A stretch of 64,000 nt of DNA, taken from NCBI GenBank assembly GCA_026710795.1, contig JAPOQK010000066.1, positions 1 to 64,000 of the forward strand, read 5' to 3'. Shown here in pieces: positions 35,932 through 45,064 of the stretch. Every line of letters begins with the position of its first letter. The stretch's first letter is position 1. This stretch comes from Candidatus Poribacteria bacterium. Its GTDB lineage: Bacteria > Poribacteria > WGA-4E > WGA-3G. The notes below the pieces were generated by a model. It was not told the origin of the DNA. It saw nothing but the letters and a program-made list of their open reading frames with translations, and did not search any database. The position numbers and the translations under genes were made by a program.

Positions 35932-36972
35932 ATGGACAACTACGACATTCATGACAATACTGAAGATGAATTTTCATATAGTTTACGTCCAGAAACATTA
36001 GATGAATTTATCGGACAGGATACAGCAAAAGAACAACTACGACTACACATTGAAGCTGTAAAAAGTAGACGAGAAGCAAAAGAAAAGGGAAGTGCCAAAA
36101 GTAGAGATAATGTATTGGAACATGTCCTACTGGTGAGTCCTCCAGGACTTGGTAAAACAACTCTTGCTAAGATAATTGCCAATGAATTTGGCACTAATTT
36201 TAAACAAGCTATCGGTCCTGTGATGGAACGGCTTGATCTTGCTTCTACATTGACCAATCTTGAAGAAGGAGATATCCTCTTTATTGACGAAATCCACAGC
36301 ATGAGAGCACAGATTCAGGAATCGCTTTACCCGGTTCTGGAAGATTTCATATTGGATCTTCCCATTGGTCAAGGTCCTGGTTCAGATGTAGTGCAAGTTC
36401 CAATAGACCCATTCACCTTAGTAGGTGCAACAACACGCGAAGGTTTACTAACCGGTCCTTTTCGTGACAGGCTTGGAATCCATATACATCTTGATTATTA
36501 CACCCCTGAAGATATTCAGCAAGCCATCCGAATCAATAGTATTAAACTAAACATAAAAACAGAAGAAGATGCAGAATATGCTTTAGCATTACGTTCACGA
36601 GGTACAATGCGTATAGCAAATAAATTACTTGCAAGGGTTAGAGATTATGCACAAGTGAAAAGTGGTGGTATTCTGTCACTTGAAGTAGCATTAGAGGCAT
36701 TGGAATTCTTCGGTATAGATGAAAAAGGGTTAAACGCACAAGATTATGCCTATTTCAAAGCATTAATTGATACCTTCAGTGGACGTGCGGGACTAAGATC
36801 ACTTTCTGTCGCTCTCAGTGAAGATGAACGTACAATATCTGAAGTATTTGAACCGTATTATATCAAAGAAGGATTTTTAATGCTTACACCAAGTGGTCGA
36901 GTTGCAACTGAAGCTGCGTATGAATATTTCGGTTATCCAACAGGTAAGCAACCATCACTTTTTGATATTTGA
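35932..36972 (+). CDS. ruvB: Holliday junction branch migration ATPase RuvB
   Basis: 346 residues with RuvB landmarks: the LDEFIGQ entry, Walker A SPPGLGKTT, Walker B LFIDEIH, sensor ATTREGLLTGPFRDRLG and a C-terminal winged helix. It is the motor that drives branch migration with RuvA before RuvC cleavage. Ends with TGA; queA follows after 43 nt. Confidence 0.95.
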   Translation: MDNYDIHDNTEDEFSYSLRPETLDEFIGQDTAKEQLRLHIEAVKSRREAKEKGSAKSRDNVLEHVLLVSPPGLGKTTLAKIIANEFGTNFKQAIGPVMERLDLASTLTNLEEGDILFIDEIHSMRAQIQESLYPVLEDFILDLPIGQGPGSDVVQVPIDPFTLVGATTREGLLTGPFRDRLGIHIHLDYYTPEDIQQAIRINSIKLNIKTEEDAEYALALRSRGTMRIANKLLARVRDYAQVKSGGILSLEVALEALEFFGIDEKGLNAQDYAYFKALIDTFSGRAGLRSLSVALSEDERTISEVFEPYYIKEGFLMLTPSGRVATEAAYEYFGYPTGKQPSLFDI

Positions 36973-37015
36973 TATATCTCCGATTTGCATCAGACACTCA
37001 ATTATAACTATATCT

Positions 37016-38044
37016 ATGAATCTCACAGATTTCGATTACGACCTTCCTCCTGATCGAATTGCACAAGTGCCGCTGCAACATCGGGATGCATCAAGACTAA
37101 TGATTATTGACCGCGGCACCCGTGAATTTCATCATACACATTTTTCAAAGATTGGTGATTACTTACCAGATTCGTCACTTTTAGTCTTGAATGACACAAA
37201 AGTAATACCCGCAAGGTTAATTGGGAATAAATTAGAGACTGGGGGAAGAATCGAACTTCTGCTCATTGAGGAAAAGGATCAGGATACATGGGAAGTCTTA
37301 GCAAAACCACGTCGGAGTCTACGAGTCGGAACAGAAATAGAACTTGGAGATGGCATTCTTAAGGCAGAGGTTATTGCCAAACCTGAGGAAGGTAATTGTA
37401 TTGTACAATTCGTATATCAAGGAGTTTTATCAGAAATCCTTGCAGAAGTTGGTCTGATGCCATTACCACCTTACATCCGTCGTTCTCCAAATCCTGACGA
37501 TACGTTGCGTTACCAGTCTGTATATGCATCTTCCGATGGTGCTATTGCTGCTCCAACCGCAGGTTTGCATTTTACAAAAGAATTATTATATCAATTAAAT
37601 TGCAGTGGGATAGAATCCGCGATGCTTACCCTGCATGTTGGGATTGGGACATTTCAACCTGTCAAAGTTGAAAACGTCAAAAACCATAAAATGCATGCAG
37701 AATATATACACATTACAGAAACGGAAGCGATAAAGATATGTAATGCACGTGAAGAAGGTAAAACAATAGTAGCAATTGGCACAACTGTAGTACGCGCACT
37801 TGAAACTGTTAGCGTAGACGGAATTATCAAACCTTTTACAGGAAAAAGTGAACTATTCATCTATCCAGGTTACCAATTCAAAGCTGTAGATGCCTTGGTC
37901 ACCAACTTCCATCTACCGAAATCAACATTACTTATGCTTGTTAGTGCCTTCGCAGACATACAACTTATACAATGTGCCTACAAAGAAGCACTCTTACATG
38001 ACTACAGATTTTTTAGTTATGGTGATGCCATGCTAATTCTATAA
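37016..38044 (+). CDS. queA: S-adenosylmethionine:tRNA ribosyltransferase-isomerase QueA
   Basis: 342 residues; makes epoxyqueuosine on tRNA by transferring the ribosyl part of SAM. The start reads MNLTDFDYDLPPDRIAQ, and NDTKVIPARL, GAIAAPTAGLHFT and TNFHLPKSTLLMLVSAF are the diagnostic blocks. I chose ATG 37016; the frame extends back into ruvB without need. The position between ruvB and yajC is common in bacteria. Confidence 0.94.
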   Translation: MNLTDFDYDLPPDRIAQVPLQHRDASRLMIIDRGTREFHHTHFSKIGDYLPDSSLLVLNDTKVIPARLIGNKLETGGRIELLLIEEKDQDTWEVLAKPRRSLRVGTEIELGDGILKAEVIAKPEEGNCIVQFVYQGVLSEILAEVGLMPLPPYIRRSPNPDDTLRYQSVYASSDGAIAAPTAGLHFTKELLYQLNCSGIESAMLTLHVGIGTFQPVKVENVKNHKMHAEYIHITETEAIKICNAREEGKTIVAIGTTVVRALETVSVDGIIKPFTGKSELFIYPGYQFKAVDALVTNFHLPKSTLLMLVSAFADIQLIQCAYKEALLHDYRFFSYGDAMLIL

Positions 38045-38068
38045 TAACAAGGAGAGATTTAATCTATC

Positions 38069-38383
38069 ATGGAAAGTCTTACAAGTATTCTTTTTATGGT
38101 CGTTCCTATGATTCTTATCCTGTATTTTCTGATGTTCCGTCCAGAACAGCAAAGACGGAAAAAACATCAGGCAATGCTTGAAGATTTAACAAAAGGTGAC
38201 GAGATCGTAACTAATGGAGGGTTGCACGGTAAAATACTCGGTGTAACAAATGATAAGAAGATTGTTCTTCTCTCAATCGGAGAAATAAACAATCAGGAGG
38301 TAAAGGTTCAAATATCACTAAGTGCAGTTGCTTTTCTCAAAAAGGGTGGTGAACTAATTGGAGACGCACCACGAGGAACTTAA
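38069..38383 (+). CDS. yajC: Preprotein translocase accessory subunit YajC
   Basis: 104 residues: a single N-terminal membrane helix (about 7-23) ending LMFRPEQQRRKKHQ, then a small cytoplasmic domain with the GDEIVTNGG motif. It associates with SecDF. AAGGAGAG precedes the ATG. secD/secF are not in the next region, unlike many genomes; the gene faces an IolB-like gene. Confidence 0.93.
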   Translation: MESLTSILFMVVPMILILYFLMFRPEQQRRKKHQAMLEDLTKGDEIVTNGGLHGKILGVTNDKKIVLLSIGEINNQEVKVQISLSAVAFLKKGGELIGDAPRGT

Positions 38384-38407
38384 GATACTACTATTCATGG
38401 AATATAA

Positions 38408-39052
38408 TTAATTATAGTGAATTGCGTGTGTTATCATGAATTGGTAGCACACATTTTCATAACTAATTAGCCGTGCACGGGCATTTTCTGGAATAACAAG
38501 TATATCATTGTGGTGTAAATCAGTTCGTTTGACATTCTTATCGGAGTCAACAACCTGTAACGTTACTGAGTTTGTTCCATCTTTGAAACGATACAAACAA
38601 ATTGCTTCTCCTGCAATTTCACTTGAAAAATCGTTTTCACGAATGCGAAGTTGGTATTTTGCATCAGTTACTTTCTCACCAGCATCTAATATAATTGCTG
38701 CTGAATCAGAGTGTGATTGGGTTCTACAGATAGCAATTTCAATTCGGTCTGTGTTAGTTATTATTTCAAAGGTAGTATGGTGTGGAATGTAAGCAATACA
38801 TGCATCCCCATCAAATACATCTGCTCTTTTTCCCAATATGCCATTAGCTTTGTTTCCGTTATGACCTACCAAGAGGGTGCATTGTCCACCTAATGCGATT
38901 AGGACTACTTCACAGTCATCAGAATGATCAAAGAAGGTAGCATGTGGGGAAAGATTAAGGATGCCAAAATGTAGCTTACTGAATCCAAACTCACCAGGAT
39001 TGATAAGATTTGATAATCCCTCAGTGGAAGTATATTGTTTAGTAAGATACAT
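38408..39052 (-). CDS. IolB/KduI-family cupin (5-deoxyglucuronate isomerase-like)
   Basis: A 214-residue cupin. The N-terminal half matches IolB: FGFSKLHFGILNLSPHATF, then GGQCTLLVGHNG, GKRADVFDGDACIAYIPHHT and IEIAICRT. IolB isomerises 5-deoxy-glucuronate in inositol breakdown. The C-terminal part is shorter and weaker than typical ~270-residue IolB. I chose ATG 39052, 4 nt after the maf stop; the frame also runs open across the end of maf. No other iol gene is adjacent apart from Gfo/Idh-type oxidoreductases elsewhere in the window. Confidence 0.7.
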   Translation of the reverse strand: MYLTKQYTSTEGLSNLINPGEFGFSKLHFGILNLSPHATFFDHSDDCEVVLIALGGQCTLLVGHNGNKANGILGKRADVFDGDACIAYIPHHTTFEIITNTDRIEIAICRTQSHSDSAAIILDAGEKVTDAKYQLRIRENDFSSEIAGEAICLYRFKDGTNSVTLQVVDSDKNVKRTDLHHNDILVIPENARARLISYENVCYQFMITHAIHYN

Positions 39053-39056
39053 CAGG

Positions 39057-39635
39057 TTAAAAATCCATGAGTTGTTCGACCAGACTTGCAAGTGGAAGTC
39101 CAACGACATTGAAATAACAACCATCAATCCGTTGGACAAATGCTGCTCCTTTTCCCTGAATTCCATAGGCACCTGCCTTATCTGATGTTTCTCCGGATTT
39201 AATATAGTGTTCTATCTCTGTCTGTTGGAGATTCCTGAAATATACCTTAGTAACTTCTGCCCAAGTCTTCTCTTTTCCTTTTTTGAGATTGAACAGAGAT
39301 ACACCGGTCACGACATTGTGGCATTTTCCACTTAAACGCAATAATATCTGTTTCGCATGTTCATCGTTATCAGGTTTACCGAGTAGTTCGTTATCAAACG
39401 CAACCAGTGTGTCTGCACCAATAACAATCCCATCGGTGTACCGTTCAGCGACAGTCCTTGCTTTTAAGGATGCCAGTCTTTGGGTGACTACCTCTGGGGA
39501 CGTGTCATGTTGATGTTCGGCTTCTTGTATATTACTGGGGTATACCTCAAATGTCATACCAATTTGAGATAATAAAGCAGCACGGCGCGGGGACGCTGAT
39601 GCCAAAATGAGTCTGGGAACATTTAATAAAGACAT
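39057..39635 (-). CDS. maf: Maf-like nucleotide pyrophosphatase
   Basis: 192 residues opening with LILASASPRR, the Maf signature, with IGADTLVAFDNELLGKP and the KAGAYGIQGKGAAFV block later. Maf proteins hydrolyse non-canonical or pyrimidine NTPs as housecleaning enzymes. It is the middle gene of a tight minus-strand trio (HTH-like, maf, IolB-like; gaps of 7 and 4 nt). Confidence 0.92.
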   Translation of the reverse strand: MSLLNVPRLILASASPRRAALLSQIGMTFEVYPSNIQEAEHQHDTSPEVVTQRLASLKARTVAERYTDGIVIGADTLVAFDNELLGKPDNDEHAKQILLRLSGKCHNVVTGVSLFNLKKGKEKTWAEVTKVYFRNLQQTEIEHYIKSGETSDKAGAYGIQGKGAAFVQRIDGCYFNVVGLPLASLVEQLMDF

Positions 39636-39642
39636 CGCACTG

Positions 39643-39918
39643 TTATTTCAAACAATACCATTGATCACAGTTTCTGTTTTGGATCAGTAACAGATTAGCT
39701 GCAATTAATTCTGATATTCCACTATCTATGTCAGTCTTTGAAAATCCAACTTTTTCCAACACTTTGTCTCGGTTAGGGGTGCGAAACCATTTAGGTTTTT
39801 CAAGTGTATCTGTTTGAGCACGAAAATCTTCAAGCGCGCAATAGAGACGTAACGTCTTCGCAGAAAGTCCGACAAGTGGATTGACTTGAGTGTAGATTTT
39901 TCTAAATTGATTTTTCAT
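39643..39918 (-). CDS. Small winged-helix-like protein
   Basis: 91 residues. VGLSAKTLRLYCALEDF followed by RDKVLEKVGFSKTDIDSGISE looks like a small winged-helix / DnaD-type helix-turn-helix domain, possibly DNA binding. TAAGGACAG precedes the ATG. It is the first gene of the maf trio, so it may regulate it. The exact family is not recognised. Confidence 0.6.
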   Translation of the reverse strand: MKNQFRKIYTQVNPLVGLSAKTLRLYCALEDFRAQTDTLEKPKWFRTPNRDKVLEKVGFSKTDIDSGISELIAANLLLIQNRNCDQWYCLK

Positions 39919-40061
39919 TTTTCTGTCCTTATGTATATTATTTTTTTACAGGTATGTAAGAAAAACGTATTCAACATAAATTAGTTACACAAACAAGAAA
40001 TAAAGCGATATATGAAAAATAACAATAGAATTTGTCAGGACCTGCCATAACTAACTTCAAT

Positions 40062-40090
40062 TTGACAAATACTCAAGAAGGTGTTAAAAT
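40062..40090 (+). promoter_or_regulatory. Putative sigma70 promoter for the GGGP synthase gene
   Basis: TTGACA (40062-40067), 17-nt spacer, TAAAAT (40085-40090), about 80 nt before the TTG start at 40170. Confidence 0.55.
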
Positions 40091-40169
40091 AGTTTAGTTT
40101 TGTAGAGATTAGAAAGTAGATCGTATTGAACAAGATAATAAGTATAAGTAGACTAAGGAATGTTGGCAT

Positions 40170-40916
40170 TTGGCAACAAAATGTGTTTTAGGATATCTAC
40201 GAGAGGTAATTGAAAAACAGAATGCAGGATATCTCGTTCTGATTGATCCCGAGAAGTGTGAGTTAAACAGTTGTGCTAAACTTGCACGAGAAGTAGAAAG
40301 ATCAGGAGTAGATGCAATCTTGCTCGGTGGGAGTCTTTTAACGATAGACCTACATCCGTTTGCAGCAGCATTGAAAACAGAAACAGAACTACCTATCATC
40401 CTTTTCCCAGGGGATTCAATGCATCTTACACCCCATGCCGATGCAATACTCTATACGAGTCTAATCAGCGGAAGAAATCCAAATTACCTTATAGGGGAGC
40501 AAGTCAAAGCAGCACCAAAGATACAACGATATGCATTGGAACCAATCCCCACAGGATATATACTCATTGATGGGGGCAACCGAACTGCCGTTGAATTTAT
40601 GAGCGGTACTGCACCAATTCCGAGGGAAAAACCGGATATAGCAGGACCCCACGCATTAGCAGCACAATATCTTGGAATGCAATTGGTTTATTTAGAAGCA
40701 GGTAGTGGAGCAAAGTATCCAGTACCTAATGAGATGATAACAGCGGTGAAATCTCAAATTGACATACCACTAATTGTTGGTGGTGGAATCAAAGATCCAG
40801 AAAGTGCAGCTGACAAAGTAAAAGCTGGAGCTGATTTCATTGTCACAGGCAACATCCTTGAAAAATGTAGTTCCTTTGATTTGATGAAGCAGTTTGCAGA
40901 TGCTATACATAATTAG
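40170..40916 (+). CDS. Geranylgeranylglyceryl phosphate synthase family protein (PcrB/GGGPS)
   Basis: A 248-residue (beta/alpha)8 prenyltransferase that joins a polyprenyl diphosphate to sn-glycerol-1-phosphate. Seen: LIDPEK near the start, ILLGGSLL, the LFPGDSMHLTPHADA block, YLEAGSGA, and the phosphate-binding VGGGIKDPE plus GADFIVTGN. It starts at TTG 40170 with AAGGAA upstream; no in-frame ATG precedes the first conserved block. Such enzymes make the ether bond of archaeal lipids and, in some bacteria, heptaprenyl- or geranylgeranyl-glycerol. The prenyl length is not determined here. Confidence 0.88.
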   Translation: MATKCVLGYLREVIEKQNAGYLVLIDPEKCELNSCAKLAREVERSGVDAILLGGSLLTIDLHPFAAALKTETELPIILFPGDSMHLTPHADAILYTSLISGRNPNYLIGEQVKAAPKIQRYALEPIPTGYILIDGGNRTAVEFMSGTAPIPREKPDIAGPHALAAQYLGMQLVYLEAGSGAKYPVPNEMITAVKSQIDIPLIVGGGIKDPESAADKVKAGADFIVTGNILEKCSSFDLMKQFADAIHN

Positions 40917-40989
40917 GTTGTACATCTAACTTTCTATGAGACAACAATAGTAACATATATTTTACATATACTGAAAGAGGTAATTCATT

Positions 40990-41718
40990 ATGTCTGAAAA
41001 TAATGAGGTAGTTATTGAAATAGAAAAAGATAAAAATAACAAACCCGATTTTCTAATTGATGAACCTGAAGAGGAAACAGAAGTATCTTCTGAAGCAGAG
41101 ACGGAAGCAGAAGAACGCACAATTGAGACAGTTGAAGCGGAACTTGAAGAACTTAAAGAGGACTTTAAAAAACAACTTGAAGCAGTAGCCGAATCTGAAC
41201 GAGATCAGTATCAAGCTGAACGTGAACGTTTGCTCAGAACTGCTGCAGAAGCGGAGAATTCAAAAAAACGTATAGAAGCTGATGCTGAAAAACAACTTAA
41301 GTTCGCTAACAGGAATCTGATAGAAGGACTTATTCCTGTGTTAGATAGTCTTGAAGCTGCAATAAAGAGTGCTGCAGAGAAAGTGGATGCAAGTGAATCT
41401 GCATCAGATTTTTCTAATTTCAGTGAAGGGGTGCAACTGGTACATAAGCAATTTATGGATGTATTGAAGATACAGGGACTTACACCAATTCAAGCGGTAG
41501 GCGAACTGTTTGATCCAAATCAGCATGAAGCTGTCATTGCAACAGAATCAGACGACATTCCTGAAGGAAATGTAATTGAGGAGTATAGATGCGGTTATCA
41601 ATTACACGATCAAGTTCTTCGTGCTGCACAAGTAGCGGTCTCTAAAGGAAAAGTTGAAAATGAAACTGAATCTAACGATACTGATGAACAACAGGATGAG
41701 AACACTGCTGAAAAATAG
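40990..41718 (+). CDS. grpE: Nucleotide exchange factor GrpE
   Basis: 242 residues: a long acidic N-terminal tail (to about 55), coiled coil, then the GrpE core (RNLIEGLIPVLDSLEAAI) and C-terminal beta wing (GELFDPNQHEAV, RCGYQLHDQVLRAAQVAVSKG). It is a co-chaperone of DnaK. dnaJ follows 33 nt later; dnaK and hrcA are not in the window. Confidence 0.94.
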   Translation: MSENNEVVIEIEKDKNNKPDFLIDEPEEETEVSSEAETEAEERTIETVEAELEELKEDFKKQLEAVAESERDQYQAERERLLRTAAEAENSKKRIEADAEKQLKFANRNLIEGLIPVLDSLEAAIKSAAEKVDASESASDFSNFSEGVQLVHKQFMDVLKIQGLTPIQAVGELFDPNQHEAVIATESDDIPEGNVIEEYRCGYQLHDQVLRAAQVAVSKGKVENETESNDTDEQQDENTAEK

Positions 41719-41751
41719 ATCAAACCTTATGCAATTCAGGCGGGATAACAG

Positions 41752-42867
41752 ATGAGGCAAAAACGGGATTATTACGATATTTTAGATGTTAACAGAGATG
41801 CTGATGAGAACGAAATTAAGAAAGCATATCGAAAGTTAGCTATCAAATATCATCCAGATAAAAACCCAGGTGATAAAGAAGCAGAAGACAAATTTAAAGA
41901 AGCCACCGAAGCCTATGATGTCCTAAGAACTCCTGAGAAACGTCAACGTTATGATCAATATGGACATGCTGGACTTGAAGGTGTCAGTTCTGACTTCGGA
42001 TTTGGTATAAACTTGGACGATATTCTCAATGATGTCTTTGGAGACGTATTCGGTGGATTCAGTAGAACCCAACAACGTAGACCTAAGCAGGGACGCAGTC
42101 TACAAACGAACATTGAGATTACACTTGAGGATGCATTCAACGGTAAAGAAATTACATTTGATGTTCCACGAATAGAATCTTGTTCAGATTGCAATGGAAG
42201 TGGGTCAGAAGCAGACTCAAAGGTAGACACCTGTCCAGAATGTTACGGTCGTGGTCAAGTCACACAATCACAAGGTTTTTTCACAATGTCTCGAACTTGT
42301 CCTCGTTGTCGTGGAGAAGGGGAAATAATCCAAAATCCGTGTAGAAATTGTAATGGACAAGGTAGGATTAGAGTCAACCGTGAGATCAAGGTTGGTATTG
42401 ACAAAGGAGTCGTCAACGGGTTTGAATATCGTTTGCGTGGAGAAGGGGAGGCTGGCTCACTCGGTGGTCCTCCCGGGGATCTTCTCGTCGTTGTACATAT
42501 CAGACCACACGAAAGGTTTAGTCGTGATGGACACGATTTGATTACCTCCGCAAAAATCTCTTTCGTTCAAGCAGCACTCGGTAGTAGTATTGAGGTTAAA
42601 GGTATAGATGGACTTCACAAGTTAGATATTCCTACTGGAACACAATACGGGGATCGGTTGCGGATCCACGGTAAAGGTATGCCAAAGTACAGAAGTAGCA
42701 GTTTTGGAGATCTTGTAGTTCAAGTTGCTGTTGAAACACCGAGGAAACTAAATCAAGAACAACGCAGTCTCTTAGAAAAGTTTGCTGAATCCCACGGAGA
42801 TAAACCAGAATCTGGACACAATGGGTTTTGGGATAAACTCTTTCGTTTTCACGATGATGATAAATAG
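41752..42867 (+). CDS. dnaJ: Chaperone DnaJ
   Basis: A 371-residue full-length type I DnaJ: J domain (1-70, HPD motif in YHPDKN), G/F-rich linker, the four CxxCxGxG zinc modules ([32 protein letters not shown]), then substrate-binding C-terminal domains. It stimulates DnaK. GrpE upstream and prmA downstream form a familiar gene order. Confidence 0.95.
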   Translation: MRQKRDYYDILDVNRDADENEIKKAYRKLAIKYHPDKNPGDKEAEDKFKEATEAYDVLRTPEKRQRYDQYGHAGLEGVSSDFGFGINLDDILNDVFGDVFGGFSRTQQRRPKQGRSLQTNIEITLEDAFNGKEITFDVPRIESCSDCNGSGSEADSKVDTCPECYGRGQVTQSQGFFTMSRTCPRCRGEGEIIQNPCRNCNGQGRIRVNREIKVGIDKGVVNGFEYRLRGEGEAGSLGGPPGDLLVVVHIRPHERFSRDGHDLITSAKISFVQAALGSSIEVKGIDGLHKLDIPTGTQYGDRLRIHGKGMPKYRSSSFGDLVVQVAVETPRKLNQEQRSLLEKFAESHGDKPESGHNGFWDKLFRFHDDDK

Positions 42868-42907
42868 GACATTACTACAATTTTAATTCAATCCGTGAAA
42901 CCAAATT

Positions 42908-43795
42908 ATGCATTGGGCACAGATTACCGTTACTACCTCTTTTGAGGCATCTGAAGCCGTATCTAATTTCCTTATTGAATTGGACGCTCGTGGTGTAGAA
43001 CAGAAAGATACTACAGATGCAAGTACTTCCCTTATCGCATATTACCCACTTGATGATCTGATAAACACGAGAATAGAGAAGTTGAGAAACTTTCTTTCTA
43101 AACTTCCAAAATGGGGTATACAAGCACATTCTTCAAAAATAGATTTACAACGGATTGAATCTGAAGAGTGGACTGAAGCATGGAAGAGCGAAATCCTACC
43201 TCAGAGTGTAGGCAAAAATTTACGTATACTTCCAACTTGGCATGAGATCTCACCTGATGACACATCCATACATATCCGAATTGATCCGGGAATGGCATTT
43301 GGAACAGGATACCATCCAACTACCCGATTATCTTTGGAAATGTTGGAACAAACGATACGACTGAATCAACAAGTTGCTGATATTGGAACAGGTTCTGGCA
43401 TTCTTGCTATTGCAGCTGTTAAGCTTGGAGCAGAATCTGTTGATGCGGTAGAACTTGATGAGTCGGCAATTCCCGTAGCCGAACATAACTTCAAATTAAA
43501 TGAGGTTGCTGAAAATATTACTCTAATTCAAGGTGACGGAATTAAGTCACTCAATGATAAATATGATATTATAGTTGGTAATATTCTAACAAAGGCGATT
43601 CTACCAATGATTCCACACTGTCCTGCGCGTTTGAATCCTAATGGACACATCATCTTTTCGGGTATTTTAGAAAATGAATTAGGAGTTCTTCAGGAGGAAT
43701 TGGCAGAAAATGGATTGGAATGCGACAGAATAACGCGTCAGGCAGAAGATGAGGTGTTATGGATTGCGCTCAGGGCAAAACATGCAAAGTCATAG
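42908..43795 (+). CDS. prmA: Ribosomal protein L11 methyltransferase PrmA
   Basis: 295 residues: an N-terminal L11-recognition domain followed by the SAM domain with IDPGMAFGTGYHPTT, VADIGTGSGILAIAA and VGNILTKAILPM, all typical of PrmA. It trimethylates ribosomal protein L11. It is convergent with the mini-cytochrome gene, leaving 2 nt between stops. Confidence 0.92.
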   Translation: MHWAQITVTTSFEASEAVSNFLIELDARGVEQKDTTDASTSLIAYYPLDDLINTRIEKLRNFLSKLPKWGIQAHSSKIDLQRIESEEWTEAWKSEILPQSVGKNLRILPTWHEISPDDTSIHIRIDPGMAFGTGYHPTTRLSLEMLEQTIRLNQQVADIGTGSGILAIAAVKLGAESVDAVELDESAIPVAEHNFKLNEVAENITLIQGDGIKSLNDKYDIIVGNILTKAILPMIPHCPARLNPNGHIIFSGILENELGVLQEELAENGLECDRITRQAEDEVLWIALRAKHAKS

Positions 43796-43797
43796 GA

Positions 43798-44058
43798 CTA
43801 ATCACTCTTTTCCGTCGCTAATCCGTGGCATAGAATACATCTACCAACGTTGAGGTGTGGCATCGTTGGGGATGTTTCGTCTCCTTTCAAATGGCATTTC
43901 AAACAGGCTGGTGCTTCAGTTGGTTCAATATGCACATCAATATTTGATCGAGCAGGTGCTGCATTAAAAAAGAGAATGACCATTACGATCATATAAATGA
44001 GACCTATTACACTGACAAGATAAAATAATACCTTTGGATTTCCTTGTTCGGTTGGCAT
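43798..44058 (-). CDS. Small membrane-anchored diheme c-type cytochrome
   Basis: 86 residues: one N-terminal membrane helix (about 9-30) followed by two CxxCH heme-c motifs (CLKCH and CILCH) in a short domain. Methionines and histidines between them could serve as distal ligands. This looks like a minimal NapB/NrfH-like or cytochrome c shuttle protein on the outer face of the membrane. Partner genes are not nearby. AGGAG lies about 12 nt before the ATG. Confidence 0.75.
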   Translation of the reverse strand: MPTEQGNPKVLFYLVSVIGLIYMIVMVILFFNAAPARSNIDVHIEPTEAPACLKCHLKGDETSPTMPHLNVGRCILCHGLATEKSD

Positions 44059-44148
44059 AGATAATTAGAAGACTCCTAATTTGTAGAGGTATGTGAATCA
44101 TCTATAGGATACTCTATATTCAATTGTACTGCAAATGAAATTAGATTT

Positions 44149-44973
44149 TTAGTCGTAAAATGGAAATAGTATCGGTAAATTGTCTGTATTTAGTCGTGAG
44201 CCGTATTCACAGGACTCAAAAGCCTCTGCATATTGTATGCTGTGTCCCTCTTCTTCACCGTAAAGTTCAATTAACATTTCTCGATAATTGTCTGCTATTG
44301 ATCTAAATCGATTTCTTAAACGTTCAGCAAGCCATTCATGTCGTTCGTTTGGACTATTTGGTACTAAATGTAGTGTGCCACTATTGTAAGGTAGCCATTC
44401 ATAAAACTGCGATACATGGCAATGAAGCATATCTATTTTCTTATTAACAACTGTATCAATATCTACAACTACATCTGGAGTAAATGGGTAAGGTTTTCTA
44501 AAGTTATCACTTAGATAGACTATAACAGGATTTTTTTCTAAATGTGGAGTTAGGGCACAGATATTTGGAACAGTAACCATATAGGCAGCATCTTGAACAA
44601 GCATTGATGTGTATCTATGATCAGGATGATAATCGTTTGGTCGGTGTGTCATAATTAAATCAGCACGAAATTCACGAATAGTGCGGATAATCTTATAACG
44701 ATTCTCCAAAGTAGGCATCAGTTCACCATCGTGATTGTCAAGTAACTCATAATCAATACCGATGATTTCCGCTGCTGCTTGTGCTTCTGCATTACGTCTT
44801 TTTGCTAACGGACCACCACCCATTTCATGGTGTCCAGCATCACCATTCGTAGCGGAAACAAATTTGACAAGATGTCCTTTTTGAGCATATAGTGCAGCAA
44901 CGCCACCTGCTTTTATATCACAGTCATCTGGATGTGCACCGATAACTAACACGCGAATCTGTTTGGAATCCAT
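44149..44973 (-). CDS. PIG-L/LmbE family deacetylase
   Basis: A 274-residue zinc-dependent N-acetyl-sugar deacetylase family member. The metal motif AHPDDCD is at 14-20, and a later metal-site His lies in HRPNDYHPDHR. Family members deacetylate GlcNAc-linked compounds (mycothiol and bacillithiol pathways, GPI precursors, antibiotics). It is a single gene; the substrate is unknown. Confidence 0.85.
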   Translation of the reverse strand: MDSKQIRVLVIGAHPDDCDIKAGGVAALYAQKGHLVKFVSATNGDAGHHEMGGGPLAKRRNAEAQAAAEIIGIDYELLDNHDGELMPTLENRYKIIRTIREFRADLIMTHRPNDYHPDHRYTSMLVQDAAYMVTVPNICALTPHLEKNPVIVYLSDNFRKPYPFTPDVVVDIDTVVNKKIDMLHCHVSQFYEWLPYNSGTLHLVPNSPNERHEWLAERLRNRFRSIADNYREMLIELYGEEEGHSIQYAEAFESCEYGSRLNTDNLPILFPFYD

Positions 44974-45064
44974 TTTATTTCACCTATAAGAATAAAAATC
45001 ACCATTTCATTTTTAGAGTATATAGCAAAGTCATATTTTACAGAATGATTAGGAAAAAATACAG

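Noticed and set aside
38408-39172. Longer IolB-like frame starting at 39172
   Set aside because: The extra 40 codons lie inside maf in another frame; ATG 39052 sits 4 nt after the maf stop and begins the family-like sequence.
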